This document shows, one piece after another, positions 52,857 to 61,449 of a stretch of 64,000 bases of DNA. How positions within the stretch are numbered: position 1 is the first letter of the stretch; each line of letters opens with the position of its first letter. Below the pieces are notes generated by a model. That model had not been told where the DNA came from. It saw only the letters and a list, made by a program, of their open reading frames with translations, and ran no database searches. The position numbers and the translations under genes are program-made. This DNA is from MGBC163016 sp964518575 (lineage in GTDB: Bacteria > Actinomycetota > Coriobacteriia > Coriobacteriales > Eggerthellaceae), in the NCBI GenBank assembly GCA_964518575.1, contig CAZFGW010000008.1:5908-69907 (forward strand). Direction: 5' to 3'.

Positions 52857-54482
52857 ATGGGTTCGCATGATCAGTACATAGCCATCGATCTCAAATCGTT
52901 CTACGCATCGGTTGAATGCCGTGCGCGCGATCTTGATCCGCTGACGACCAATCTCGTGGTCGCTGATGTTTCACGCACGGAAAAAACCATCTGCCTGGCT
53001 GTTTCACCCTCTTTGAAAGCCTATGGCATAGGAGGACGCGCGCGTTTGTTCGAGGTCGTGCAGGGTGTTCGGCGGGCGAATAGCGTGCGGGATCGGGTTT
53101 TGCGGTCATCAAGTGCATCCCGAAACCGCTCGTCTCTTCCCGCCGACGAAACCGTTGCGCACCTGCTTCCTACCGATACGGTGGGCACGGCGCTTGAGGC
53201 GTACGAGGCTCTTAAGCCTCATCGGTTTCGCGCATCATCGTTCAGTGATACCTATGTGCGCGCTCATCCCGAAGTCGAGCTCGACTATCTCATTGCGAAG
53301 CCGCGCATGGCGCTGTATGTGGAGCACTCCACCAAGATATACGAGGTGTATCTCAAATTCTTCGCTCCCGAAGACATTCATGTGTATTCGATCGACGAGG
53401 TCTTGATCGATGCAACGCCGTATTTGCGCGCATACCATATGAGTGCGGAAGAGCTTGCTTCAAAGGTGGTCGTCGATATTTTCGAAACTACGGGCATCAC
53501 GGCAACGGCGGGCATCGGAACCAACCTCTATCTGGCGAAAGTTGCTATGGATATCCTTGCGAAGCACGAGGAGCCGAACGAGCATGGTGTCAGGATCGCA
53601 TCGCTTGATGAGGAGAGCTACAAGCGCCGACTCTGGAGCCATACGCCCCTTACTGATTTTTGGCGTGTGGGTAAAGGCACTGCTGAGCGGCTGCGCAACG
53701 TTGGCATCCATACCATGGGAGACATCGCGCGCTGTTCGCTCGGTGGGAAGGATGCCTATCGTAACGAGGATTTGCTCTTCGACCTGTTCGGCAAGAATGC
53801 GGAGCTTCTCATCGACCATGCCTGGGGCTATGAACCCGTTACGATGGCGGAAGTCAAAGCGTATACACCGAAGGCGAAGAGCAGCGTTTCAGGGCAGGTG
53901 TTGATGCGCCCCTATTCGTTTGACGAGGCGCGCCTGGTGGTATGGGAAATGGCTGACCAGCTGGCACTCGATCTTACGTCGGCGCGGCTGGTGACTGACA
54001 CTTTCGTGCTGACGGTCAGCTATGATCGGCAAAGCCTTGCGAATGTGGACTCGGAAGATGGCAGCGCGAACATTGTGGTCACCGATTGGTATGGGCGCTC
54101 CGTTCCCAAGCCGGCGCACGGCACCGTGCATTTGAAGGAGCGGTCATCGTCGTCCCATGAGATAACGAGTGCGGTGCTCGAGCTGTACGACAAGATCGTG
54201 AATGCGGATTTCTTTGTGCGTAAAATCAACATCGCGGCGGACGATCTCATCGAAGAGGCGGTTGCGCTCGATCTTGCGAAGCATGCGCAACGCAGCCTGT
54301 TCGACGATGAAGAAGCTGAGCAGGAGGCGAAAGAGATGCTTGCGCGTGAGCGGAAAGTCCAGGATGCTATGCTGGAGATCCGGGAGAAGTTCGGCAAGAA
54401 CGCCATCTTGAAGGCGCCCAGCCTGCAGGAAGGTGCCACTGCGCAGCAGCGCAACAAGCAGATCGGCGGACACAGCGCATGA
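52857..54482 (+). CDS. Y-family DNA polymerase, UmuC-like (YolD-associated)
   Basis: 541 residues, longer than DinB. Catalytic residues: Asp11 in AIDLKSFYASVE and Asp180-Glu181 in YSIDEVLID. GITATAGIGTNLYLAKVAMD and the thumb motif FWRVGKGTAERLRNVGIHTM follow. The C-terminal 120 residues contain a charged helical tail (EEAEQEAKEMLARERKVQDA). It is the YqjW/UvrX-like type that travels with YolD genes in Firmicutes and their elements. The stop overlaps the next gene by 4 bp. Confidence 0.9.
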   Translation: MGSHDQYIAIDLKSFYASVECRARDLDPLTTNLVVADVSRTEKTICLAVSPSLKAYGIGGRARLFEVVQGVRRANSVRDRVLRSSSASRNRSSLPADETVAHLLPTDTVGTALEAYEALKPHRFRASSFSDTYVRAHPEVELDYLIAKPRMALYVEHSTKIYEVYLKFFAPEDIHVYSIDEVLIDATPYLRAYHMSAEELASKVVVDIFETTGITATAGIGTNLYLAKVAMDILAKHEEPNEHGVRIASLDEESYKRRLWSHTPLTDFWRVGKGTAERLRNVGIHTMGDIARCSLGGKDAYRNEDLLFDLFGKNAELLIDHAWGYEPVTMAEVKAYTPKAKSSVSGQVLMRPYSFDEARLVVWEMADQLALDLTSARLVTDTFVLTVSYDRQSLANVDSEDGSANIVVTDWYGRSVPKPAHGTVHLKERSSSSHEITSAVLELYDKIVNADFFVRKINIAADDLIEEAVALDLAKHAQRSLFDDEEAEQEAKEMLARERKVQDAMLEIREKFGKNAILKAPSLQEGATAQQRNKQIGGHSA

Positions 54483-54880
54483 GTGGTTACGAGGACATCA
54501 TCAACGTTTCGCGTCCGCTTTCCCGTCGGGAGCCTATGTCGCTTTATGATCGAGCGGCTCAGTTCTCTCCGTTCTCCGCTTTGACTGCCCATGGCATTGC
54601 CATCGCAGAGGCGAATCGGTTCGTCGATAAGCGCACGCCGATGAGCGATGAGGAGCGCGACGCGCTCAATCGGGTGTTTTGGGAATTGCGCGAGCGCATC
54701 AACAACCGTCCTTTGGTATCGGTCACCTTCTTCATTCCCGACGCGTTGAAAGAGGGCGGCGTGTATGAAACCTACACGGGACGCGTTCGCACCATCGATG
54801 AAGTGCAGGAAGCATTGATCTTTGAGAGTGGGGACAGCATCGGAATCGACGCCATTTGTGCCCTTGAGTTTACGCAATAA
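54479..54880 (+). CDS. YolD-like protein
   Basis: 133 residues. RPLSRREPMSLYDRAAQFSP and FSALTAHGIAIAEA are diagnostic of the YolD-like family, which is found next to Y-family polymerases and is thought to play a UmuD-like accessory role. It overlaps the polymerase gene by 4 bp (ATGA). Confidence 0.9.
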   Translation: MSGYEDIINVSRPLSRREPMSLYDRAAQFSPFSALTAHGIAIAEANRFVDKRTPMSDEERDALNRVFWELRERINNRPLVSVTFFIPDALKEGGVYETYTGRVRTIDEVQEALIFESGDSIGIDAICALEFTQ

Positions 54881-55077
54881 GACACCCCTTTGCGCTGCTA
54901 TTCAAAATACCGATAGCAAGCCAGCGTTTTTTCCTGCTTTTTCTCAGGCGCCTTCGTTGCTATCATGCAAAAGCACTGAACAAGCCGCGGTTCGGCAAGC
55001 ATCGGCGCCATATTCGAACCGCATGCGATACGAGTTTTGTTCACTTATGGCTATAGAGAAAAACGAAGGAGAATGAA

Positions 55078-55947
55078 ATGAAATCATTGCGTGGTACTAA
55101 GTTCGCTCTTGTGGGGGCGGCATGCTTGATTGTGGGGCTTCTTGCGCTTACGGGGTGCTCCTCGAACGCGGGCAGCTCTTCAGCAGCCAGCTCTGGTTCT
55201 GCAAGCGCGAAGGCGGAGAAGGTTGTTGTTGCCGCGACGCCAACGCCGCATGCGGAGATCTTAAACGAAGTGGTGAAGCCGCTGCTCGCTGATGAGGGCT
55301 ATGAGCTCGAGGTTGTCGAATTCACCGACTACGTCCAGCCGAACACGGTCACCGAGCAGGGCGAAGTCGATGCGAATTACTTCCAGCATCGCCTCTATCT
55401 GGAGAACTTCAACGAGGAGAATGGAACGCATCTGGAGGAAGCGACCGCTGTGCACTACGAGCCGTTTGGTCTGTATGCGGGCAAGACCGCATCGCTCGAT
55501 GCACTCAGCGACGGTGCTATCGTGGCTATCCCCAATGATGCCACCAACGAGGCGCGCGCACTTTTGCTCCTTCAGCAGGAGGGGCTCATCAAGCTTGCCG
55601 ACGATGCGGGCATCGCTGCCACTCCGAAGGACATCGTAGAGAACCCGAAGAATTTGCAGTTCAAGGAACTGGAAGCTGCGATCGTTCCCACAGTCCTTGC
55701 GGATGTGGACATTGCCGCCATCAATGGCAACTATGCTCTTGAGGCTAACCTCAACCCCTCCGAGGATGCGCTTGCTACTGAGTCTGCCGAGGGCGAAGCT
55801 GCCCAGTCCTACGCAAACGTCCTTGTCGTCAAGGCGGGCAATGCGGATAACGCCGGCATCAAAGCACTTGTTAAGGTTCTCAATTCCGACCAGGTTCGCG
55901 AATATATTCTGAACACCTATAACGGCGCGGTGCTGCCCCTTTCCTAA
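55078..55947 (+). CDS. metQ: Methionine-binding lipoprotein MetQ (NlpA family)
   Basis: 289 residues. A signal peptide ends in the lipobox LLALTGC (Cys27), followed by a Ser/Ala-rich tether. The binding domain begins VVVAATPTPHAEILNEVVKP and includes NTVTEQGEVDANYFQHRLYL, the methionine-binding segment of MetQ. AAGGAGAATGAA precedes the start. The 197-bp leader shows no SAM riboswitch core that I can recognise. Confidence 0.92.
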   Translation: MKSLRGTKFALVGAACLIVGLLALTGCSSNAGSSSAASSGSASAKAEKVVVAATPTPHAEILNEVVKPLLADEGYELEVVEFTDYVQPNTVTEQGEVDANYFQHRLYLENFNEENGTHLEEATAVHYEPFGLYAGKTASLDALSDGAIVAIPNDATNEARALLLLQQEGLIKLADDAGIAATPKDIVENPKNLQFKELEAAIVPTVLADVDIAAINGNYALEANLNPSEDALATESAEGEAAQSYANVLVVKAGNADNAGIKALVKVLNSDQVREYILNTYNGAVLPLS

Positions 55948-56086
55948 TCGGCGCACCAGGAGCGAAAACGCATGCGTCATGTCGGTCTCGGCGTGGCGCA
56001 TGTTCGTGTGTTACGGCACTGTTCATTCCTGAAAAGGGGATTTGTGCGAAAATGGACGCGGTACAACCCTGAGCATTCGAGGCGCG

Positions 56087-56845
56087 ATGATCGAACTTGA
56101 ACATATCAGCAAGATATATGAAACGCGTGATGGCGATCACCATGCGCTCTATGACGTGAACCTTACCATCAATGATGGGGAGGTCTTCGGCATCATCGGA
56201 CAGTCCGGTGCGGGCAAGTCAACGCTCGTGCGCTGCATCAATCTGCTTGAGCGCCCCACATCTGGTCGCATCTTTATCGACGGGGTCGATGTCACCGATT
56301 ACCAGGGCAAACAGCTGCGCAAGCTCCGCGAGGGCATCGGTATGATCTTCCAGAACTTCAGCTTGTTCCAGCAATCAACGGTGCTCCGGAATGTCACCTT
56401 CCCGCTCGATCTTCAGGGCAATGAGCATATGTCGAAACAAGAGCGCGATGCCCGTGCGATGGAGCTTTTGGAAGTGGTCGGGCTTACGGATAAGGCAAAT
56501 CGGTATCCCAGCGAGCTTTCCGGCGGACAGCAGCAGCGCGTTGCCATTGCGCGCGCTCTGATGAATAACCCGCAGATCATGCTCTGCGATGAAGCGACAA
56601 GCGCGCTCGACACGCGCACAACGATGGACGTGCTGAACCTGTTGCGCGACATCAACAAGGATTTGGGCGTAACGCTTGTGATCATCACGCACTCCCTGTC
56701 CGTTGCGCGCAATATCTGCGACAGGCTTGCGGTGCTCGATGAGGGTCGCGTGGTCGAAGAGGGGAGCACGACGGATGTGCTTCACAACCATCGGAGCAAT
56801 GCGGCGAAGGAATTGGTGGCGTTCGAAGGTTCGCTGGAAGCATAG
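56087..56845 (+). CDS. metN: Methionine ABC transporter ATPase MetN, short form
   Basis: 252 residues. Walker A GQSGAGKST (38-46), Q-loop FQNFSLF, signature LSGGQQQR, Walker B IMLCDEATSALD. The protein stops shortly after the nucleotide-binding domain. It therefore lacks the C-terminal ACT-like NIL domain (about 90 residues) through which methionine inhibits the E. coli transporter. ATG 56087 is preceded by GAGG; an upstream TTG frame is not favoured. Confidence 0.9.
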   Translation: MIELEHISKIYETRDGDHHALYDVNLTINDGEVFGIIGQSGAGKSTLVRCINLLERPTSGRIFIDGVDVTDYQGKQLRKLREGIGMIFQNFSLFQQSTVLRNVTFPLDLQGNEHMSKQERDARAMELLEVVGLTDKANRYPSELSGGQQQRVAIARALMNNPQIMLCDEATSALDTRTTMDVLNLLRDINKDLGVTLVIITHSLSVARNICDRLAVLDEGRVVEEGSTTDVLHNHRSNAAKELVAFEGSLEA

Positions 56846-56897
56846 CTCAGCATCCGCTTAGGCAAGACGAGGCACAGAGGGCAGAAGGGCAACAACG

Positions 56898-57572
56898 ATG
56901 GAAGCGGTTTCGGAATTCATAGCAAACTACGGGGAGCTCTTCCTTGAGGGCACGTGGGTGTCAATCCTCATGACGCTCATCTCAGTGCTGTTCGCCTATG
57001 TCCTCGGCACGCCGATCGGCGTCCTTCTGACCATCACTTCGCCGAAGGGGCTCCATCCCCATAAAGCGCTCAATGCTGTTTTGGGTTGGATCGTCAATAT
57101 CGGCAGGTCCATTCCCTTCATCATCCTCATGGTTGCACTCATTCCATTCACGCGTCTCATTGTGGGAACCTCGCTCGGCGTCAAAGGTGCGTGCGTACCG
57201 CTGATCATCACCGCCACTCCGTTTGTGGCGCGCATGGTCGAACAGAGTCTCTCTGAAGTCAGCAGCTCGCTCATCGAAGCTGCACAGAGTTTCGGTGCGA
57301 GTACGGGGCAGATCGTATTGCGGGTGCTGCTCAAAGAGAGCCTGCCCTCACTCATTCGCGGCATGTCCATCACGCTTGTCACGCTGTTCGGATTCGTGGC
57401 GATGGCGGGAACCGTGGGCGCAGGTGGACTCGGCGACATTGCTATCAGATATGGCTATCAGCGATTCATGCCCGACGTGATGATCGTCTCCATCATTCTC
57501 TGCGTGATCATCGTGCAGATTTTCCAATCTGTAGGCGATTTGATCGCGCGCAAGGTTGACAAGCGGAGCTAG
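56898..57572 (+). CDS. metI: Methionine ABC transporter permease MetI
   Basis: 224 residues with five membrane helices. The EAA loop is SLIEAAQSFGASTGQIVLRV, which docks onto MetN. RSIPFIILMVALIPFTRLIV is highly typical of MetI. Last gene of metQNI. Confidence 0.93.
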   Translation: MEAVSEFIANYGELFLEGTWVSILMTLISVLFAYVLGTPIGVLLTITSPKGLHPHKALNAVLGWIVNIGRSIPFIILMVALIPFTRLIVGTSLGVKGACVPLIITATPFVARMVEQSLSEVSSSLIEAAQSFGASTGQIVLRVLLKESLPSLIRGMSITLVTLFGFVAMAGTVGAGGLGDIAIRYGYQRFMPDVMIVSIILCVIIVQIFQSVGDLIARKVDKRS

Positions 57573-57654
57573 GCGCGCGGAATTCTTATGGGGGCCACTC
57601 GGGGCTTGGTTGCTTCGAGGCGAACGTCTCTACGCATGGTTCGCCAATCATTCC

Positions 57655-59187
57655 TTACGATGCAAGGGCGATCATGCACGCCTTGATCTTCTCGATGTTT
57701 TCGCGATATTTCGCATCAACCGCTTCCTTATCAGCGGGATCTCCGCGGAAAAGATAGCTTGTATCGGGAAAGAGCCCGATAAACTTCGTCTTGTCCAAAA
57801 CGTATTCTGCACTGTCCCACAGAGCACCGTACTCATTTTGCATGTTGCGGGACAACGTGCTGTCGTTGCGTGCGATCAGAGTGAAGAAGTCGCGCGCCGT
57901 CACATAGTGCGTTGCGCACTTCGCGCCGGGCGCGGGCGTTGTCAGAAGATTATCCTTTCCGCCTCCGAAGTATGAATAGGGAGAGGTAATGAGCGTATCG
58001 TCGATGATGTAGATGTCGTTGAAAAACGGCTTGTTGCTGAAGCGGAATTCGCAATTTTGTGCAACGTTCGCGCAATCGTTTTTCTCGTCGCAGATCAGCA
58101 TCATGCGGAACAGCTTGATGTAGTTGTTGAGCGTTTTCTCGGGGTCGTCGTAGATGAGGTTGTACGCCTCGCACCAAGGCGGGCAGGAAAGTACCTGGAT
58201 TTTGATGCCCTTGGCGGTGGCGCGCTGCAGGTATGCCGCCATGCTTGAATTGAGGATGTGGCGGCAGCCCGTGATGCGGATGTCGTCTTGGGCGTTGTGG
58301 ATCTTGTCGATAAGGAGCAGTTGTTTGTCGAAGCTCAAGCCCTCGATGCCGAACTCCTTCATGTCGAGTAAGTATTGCTCGTTCTTTGTGAGCTTGTATT
58401 GCGAAGAGGCGTCGATGATCAGACAGATGGCAGACACCAACAGCGAGGTGGTGAAGGCGAGCAGGAGCTCTCCGCCCACTTCGCCGAAGTCCGCGAATAC
58501 GTAGGCGAGCGCCGTGATGATGGTGAGGACGAAGAGGATGCCCGCGATGATGAAGGGGCTCAGCGTGTGCGAGCTTTGAAGGCGCTCGAGCAGGTTGAAT
58601 TGCTCCTCAGAGAAGCGCTTCTCGAAATACACGGTATCGATGCCATCTCCACGGTCATTGTGGAGTGTCTTCACCAGCTTGAACCCGAGTTGTTCGAGGA
58701 TGTGGATGTGCGCATCATTTGACTGGGCGGGTACGTCGCTTTTCCAGGTCCGCGTGGCGATGGGATGGGTGACTTCGCCCCGGTCGATGACGTAGGCGAA
58801 GAGCTCGTTGTAGAGGTCATAGGTCAGGCGCAGCCCGCGATACTTTTCGCTCACGAGAACGGTGGTCACATAGGTACAGGGATTCTGTTCGCCGCCGAGC
58901 TCCCGGCATGTATAGTCTTCCTTGAACGAGAGGAAGCCAGCGACGGTATCTCGGTCCATCGCCAAGATGAATTTTTGCGCACAGAGTGCGTTGAAGTAGT
59001 CGGTGATCCCGTCATCAGTGCTTTGGTCATGGTCGGGAGTCGTACCGGTGTCTTTAAGATCTTTCTGGGTCGAGCTGATCCGTTTGGAAAGAGGTGGCAG
59101 GAAAGCGGTGTCGTAGAAGGCGAGCATCTCATGTACCGCCTCAGCGATGGCGGGAGTGGGGAGTCCTTCGGAGTATTCGAAATGCAT
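57655..59187 (-). CDS. GNAT acetyltransferase - two membrane helices - PLD-like domain fusion
   Basis: 510 residues. Residues 1-190 look like a GNAT acetyltransferase (VTTVLVSEKYRGLRLTYDLY is the acyl-CoA-binding loop; HILEQLGFKLVKTL the C-terminal element). Two membrane helices follow at about 211-233 and 238-258. The C-terminal part (287-430; IHNAQDDIRITGCRHILNSS, ATAKGIKIQVLSCPP) resembles the phospholipase D superfamily in fold, but the HxK catalytic pair is not seen, so it may bind rather than cut. GAGGA precedes the ATG. Convergent with metI and 17 bp upstream (in coordinates) of the deacetylase on the same strand... the deacetylase lies first in the transcript. Confidence 0.72.
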   Translation of the reverse strand: MHFEYSEGLPTPAIAEAVHEMLAFYDTAFLPPLSKRISSTQKDLKDTGTTPDHDQSTDDGITDYFNALCAQKFILAMDRDTVAGFLSFKEDYTCRELGGEQNPCTYVTTVLVSEKYRGLRLTYDLYNELFAYVIDRGEVTHPIATRTWKSDVPAQSNDAHIHILEQLGFKLVKTLHNDRGDGIDTVYFEKRFSEEQFNLLERLQSSHTLSPFIIAGILFVLTIITALAYVFADFGEVGGELLLAFTTSLLVSAICLIIDASSQYKLTKNEQYLLDMKEFGIEGLSFDKQLLLIDKIHNAQDDIRITGCRHILNSSMAAYLQRATAKGIKIQVLSCPPWCEAYNLIYDDPEKTLNNYIKLFRMMLICDEKNDCANVAQNCEFRFSNKPFFNDIYIIDDTLITSPYSYFGGGKDNLLTTPAPGAKCATHYVTARDFFTLIARNDSTLSRNMQNEYGALWDSAEYVLDKTKFIGLFPDTSYLFRGDPADKEAVDAKYRENIEKIKACMIALAS

Positions 59188-59219
59188 GGCTTCGTGTCCT
59201 CTCTTATGTCTGCGCGTTC

Positions 59220-60206
59220 TTAGAAGGAAGTTTGCGAGGTGCGGGTGGATAGGATGTGTTCAAGCTCGACCAGCGATGCAGCTTCGCGATCGCGGTTTTC
59301 CGAAAGATAGAAGGCGCAGAACCCGTCAAGGTCAGGGTTCAGACACTCTTCAACCGAGCTTACGCCACCGGGATGGAAGAGCAGTTCGACCTCACGCCGT
59401 TCTTGCTTTGCCGCGTCAAGAGCGGCGTCGATGAAGTCGGCATCGACTGCGTTATACATGCAGCCGGAAAGCGCCAGCCCGAAGAAGAGGGGATGGTGTG
59501 CAAGAGCAGCACTCAGCCCCGATGACGCAAAGGAAGCGCTTGTGGATGAATCCATACTGGCAAGGTTGTTCTCATTCGCATTCCAGAGGAAATTCAGAAG
59601 CTTGTTCTTGACGAGGTTGATCGCCGGGATGCTGCGCCGCGCCACCGCGGATGCCTTGAACGGGGCGAGCGGTTCGGCGGGTACGCGCACATGTTCGACC
59701 GTGCAACCTGTTTCCACGACTGCATCGCAGACGCCCTTGAACACCGCAGGGATCATGTGGAAGTGCTGATGCGAATCAATGCGCAAGTGATCGCGCAACG
59801 GGGGGAATGCTTGTAAGAACGTTTCGATCTGAGCTGTGGTTTCGATGGATATCTGGCGGCGCAACTCATCATGCTTGCCCGTGAAGGAGTCCTTGAGCAT
59901 ACCCGCGAACCCTCGGTTGAAAATGCCTTGCTCATCTGCGAGCAGGGGGATACGTGCAGGATCGGCTACTGAGGAGCCTTCGACAAAGTTCAGATGGAGT
60001 CCCATAAGGATGTTGCCGTTTTCCACGAACGGACGAGCGGTCTTTGCGGCGGGTGCAAACGCATCCGTACCCACGAGCGCGCTTGTTGAGGTGAGCGCAC
60101 CCGCTCCGCCGCAAGCACGGTTCAGCGACAGGATCTTCTCGGATTGCGCCTCGGTAATCCCGAAATCATCAGCATGAACGATGACCACGCTCTGTCCTTT
60201 CTCCAT
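59220..60206 (-). CDS. ChbG/HpnK (YdjC-like) carbohydrate deacetylase
   Basis: 328 residues. Metal and catalytic motifs: VHADDFGITEAQ near the N-terminus, MGLHLNFVEGSS, and IDSHQHFHMIPAVF. LLFHPGGVSS lies near the C-terminus. The family removes acetyl groups from N-acetylated sugars or lipid-linked sugars. ATG 60206 is chosen (AGGA 8 bases upstream) over 60311. It lies divergent to a polyprenyl-sugar glycosyltransferase, which fits glycan or glycolipid metabolism. Confidence 0.87.
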   Translation of the reverse strand: MEKGQSVVIVHADDFGITEAQSEKILSLNRACGGAGALTSTSALVGTDAFAPAAKTARPFVENGNILMGLHLNFVEGSSVADPARIPLLADEQGIFNRGFAGMLKDSFTGKHDELRRQISIETTAQIETFLQAFPPLRDHLRIDSHQHFHMIPAVFKGVCDAVVETGCTVEHVRVPAEPLAPFKASAVARRSIPAINLVKNKLLNFLWNANENNLASMDSSTSASFASSGLSAALAHHPLFFGLALSGCMYNAVDADFIDAALDAAKQERREVELLFHPGGVSSVEECLNPDLDGFCAFYLSENRDREAASLVELEHILSTRTSQTSF

Positions 60207-60318
60207 CTTTTCGTCCTGTCCCGCTCTGTTCGCCGCCTCGGGCATTCCGCCTGCACAAAGTGGCATTTGGAGCGCTGCGAGACGCAAGGCGACATGCAAG
60301 CAATGGTACACTAACGCT

Positions 60319-61449
60319 ATGGTCTCACATGATATGACAAACTGTTCTCACCCCGCACTCTCGTTGGTGGTTCCCTGTCACAACGAGGCGGAGAACATCC
60401 CGATTTTCATGGAGCGTGTGCTTGCTTGCATGGAAACGCCGGACGCGCCACCCACCTGCGAACTCATTTTCGTCGATGACGGTTCAACCGACGATACGTT
60501 CGCAAAGATATTCGAGCTCACCCAATCATCGTTTCCGCGCATGACCGTAAGTGGGATCGAGTTTTCGCGCAACTTTGGCAAAGAGTCCGCGCTTCTTGCG
60601 GGACTTGAGCATGCACGGGGGAGCCTCGTGGGCTTCATTGACGCCGATATGCAGCAGGATCCGGCGATTTCGTTTTCGATGTTCACGTTTCTGCGCCAGC
60701 ACGATGAGTACGATTGTGTTGCCGCCGTGCAGGAGCAACGGCAAGAGGGCGCGGTGCTCAAGTGGTTCAAAAGGCGGTTCTACCGTACGTTCAACGCGGT
60801 TGGGGATATCGAGATCCCGGCGAATGCGAGCGATTTCAGGGTGTTCCGTCGTCCGGTTGCCGAAGCGCTTCTTTCGATGCCGGAGTACTTCCGGTTCTCG
60901 AAGGGGCTGTTCGCGTGGGTCGGCTTCAAAACCGCCACGATGACCTATAAGCCGCAAGCGCGCCATGCGGGCACGTCGTCGTGGTCGTTCCGCTCCCTTA
61001 TGTCCTATGCGCTCGGCGGCATCGTATCGTTTTCCACCTGGCCGCTGCGCCTCGTGCTCTACACGGGGCTGCTCACGTCGTTCATCTCGGTCATCTACTT
61101 GCTGATCGTGTTGTTCGAGTATCTCTTCGTGGGTATCTACGTGCCGGGTTATCCGACTATCGTCTGCTTGATCCTGCTGTTCTGCGGCATCGTGATGCTC
61201 GCGCTTGGGATCTTCGGTGAATACCTTGGACGCATCTATATCGAGGGAAAGCACCGTCCCGCCTACATTGCACGCCAGATTGTCGAGGGCGCGCCTGTTG
61301 TGTCCGCCGATGTGGCTTGTGTGCCTGAGGCAAAAGAGGGCGAAGGTGGCGGGAGTGATGACACGGGCAGTGCTGGTGTTGTAAGTATTGCGGACGCTTC
61401 GGGTGACGCGAGTGCTAAAGGCGAAGGCGGCGTTGCGCGGGTATCATGA
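60319..61449 (+). CDS. Membrane glycosyltransferase, family 2 (GtrB/ArnC-like)
   Basis: 376 residues. The catalytic domain has LSLVVPCHNEAENIP, ELIFVDDGSTDDT, EFSRNFGKESALLAGLEHA and DADMQQDP (the DxD metal site). RFSKGLFAWVGF follows. Two C-terminal membrane helices span about 245-315. It probably transfers a sugar from a nucleotide to undecaprenyl or dolichyl-like phosphate. The C-terminal 50 residues are a low-complexity Gly/Ala/Glu/Asp tail. The start at 60319 is weakly supported. The stop overlaps the next gene by 4 bp. Confidence 0.88.
   Translation: MVSHDMTNCSHPALSLVVPCHNEAENIPIFMERVLACMETPDAPPTCELIFVDDGSTDDTFAKIFELTQSSFPRMTVSGIEFSRNFGKESALLAGLEHARGSLVGFIDADMQQDPAISFSMFTFLRQHDEYDCVAAVQEQRQEGAVLKWFKRRFYRTFNAVGDIEIPANASDFRVFRRPVAEALLSMPEYFRFSKGLFAWVGFKTATMTYKPQARHAGTSSWSFRSLMSYALGGIVSFSTWPLRLVLYTGLLTSFISVIYLLIVLFEYLFVGIYVPGYPTIVCLILLFCGIVMLALGIFGEYLGRIYIEGKHRPAYIARQIVEGAPVVSADVACVPEAKEGEGGGSDDTGSAGVVSIADASGDASAKGEGGVARVS

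Noticed and set aside
54881..55077. SAM riboswitch ahead of metQ
   Set aside because: The conserved SAM-I core and a P1 stem with terminator could not be found by eye; a covariance scan would decide.
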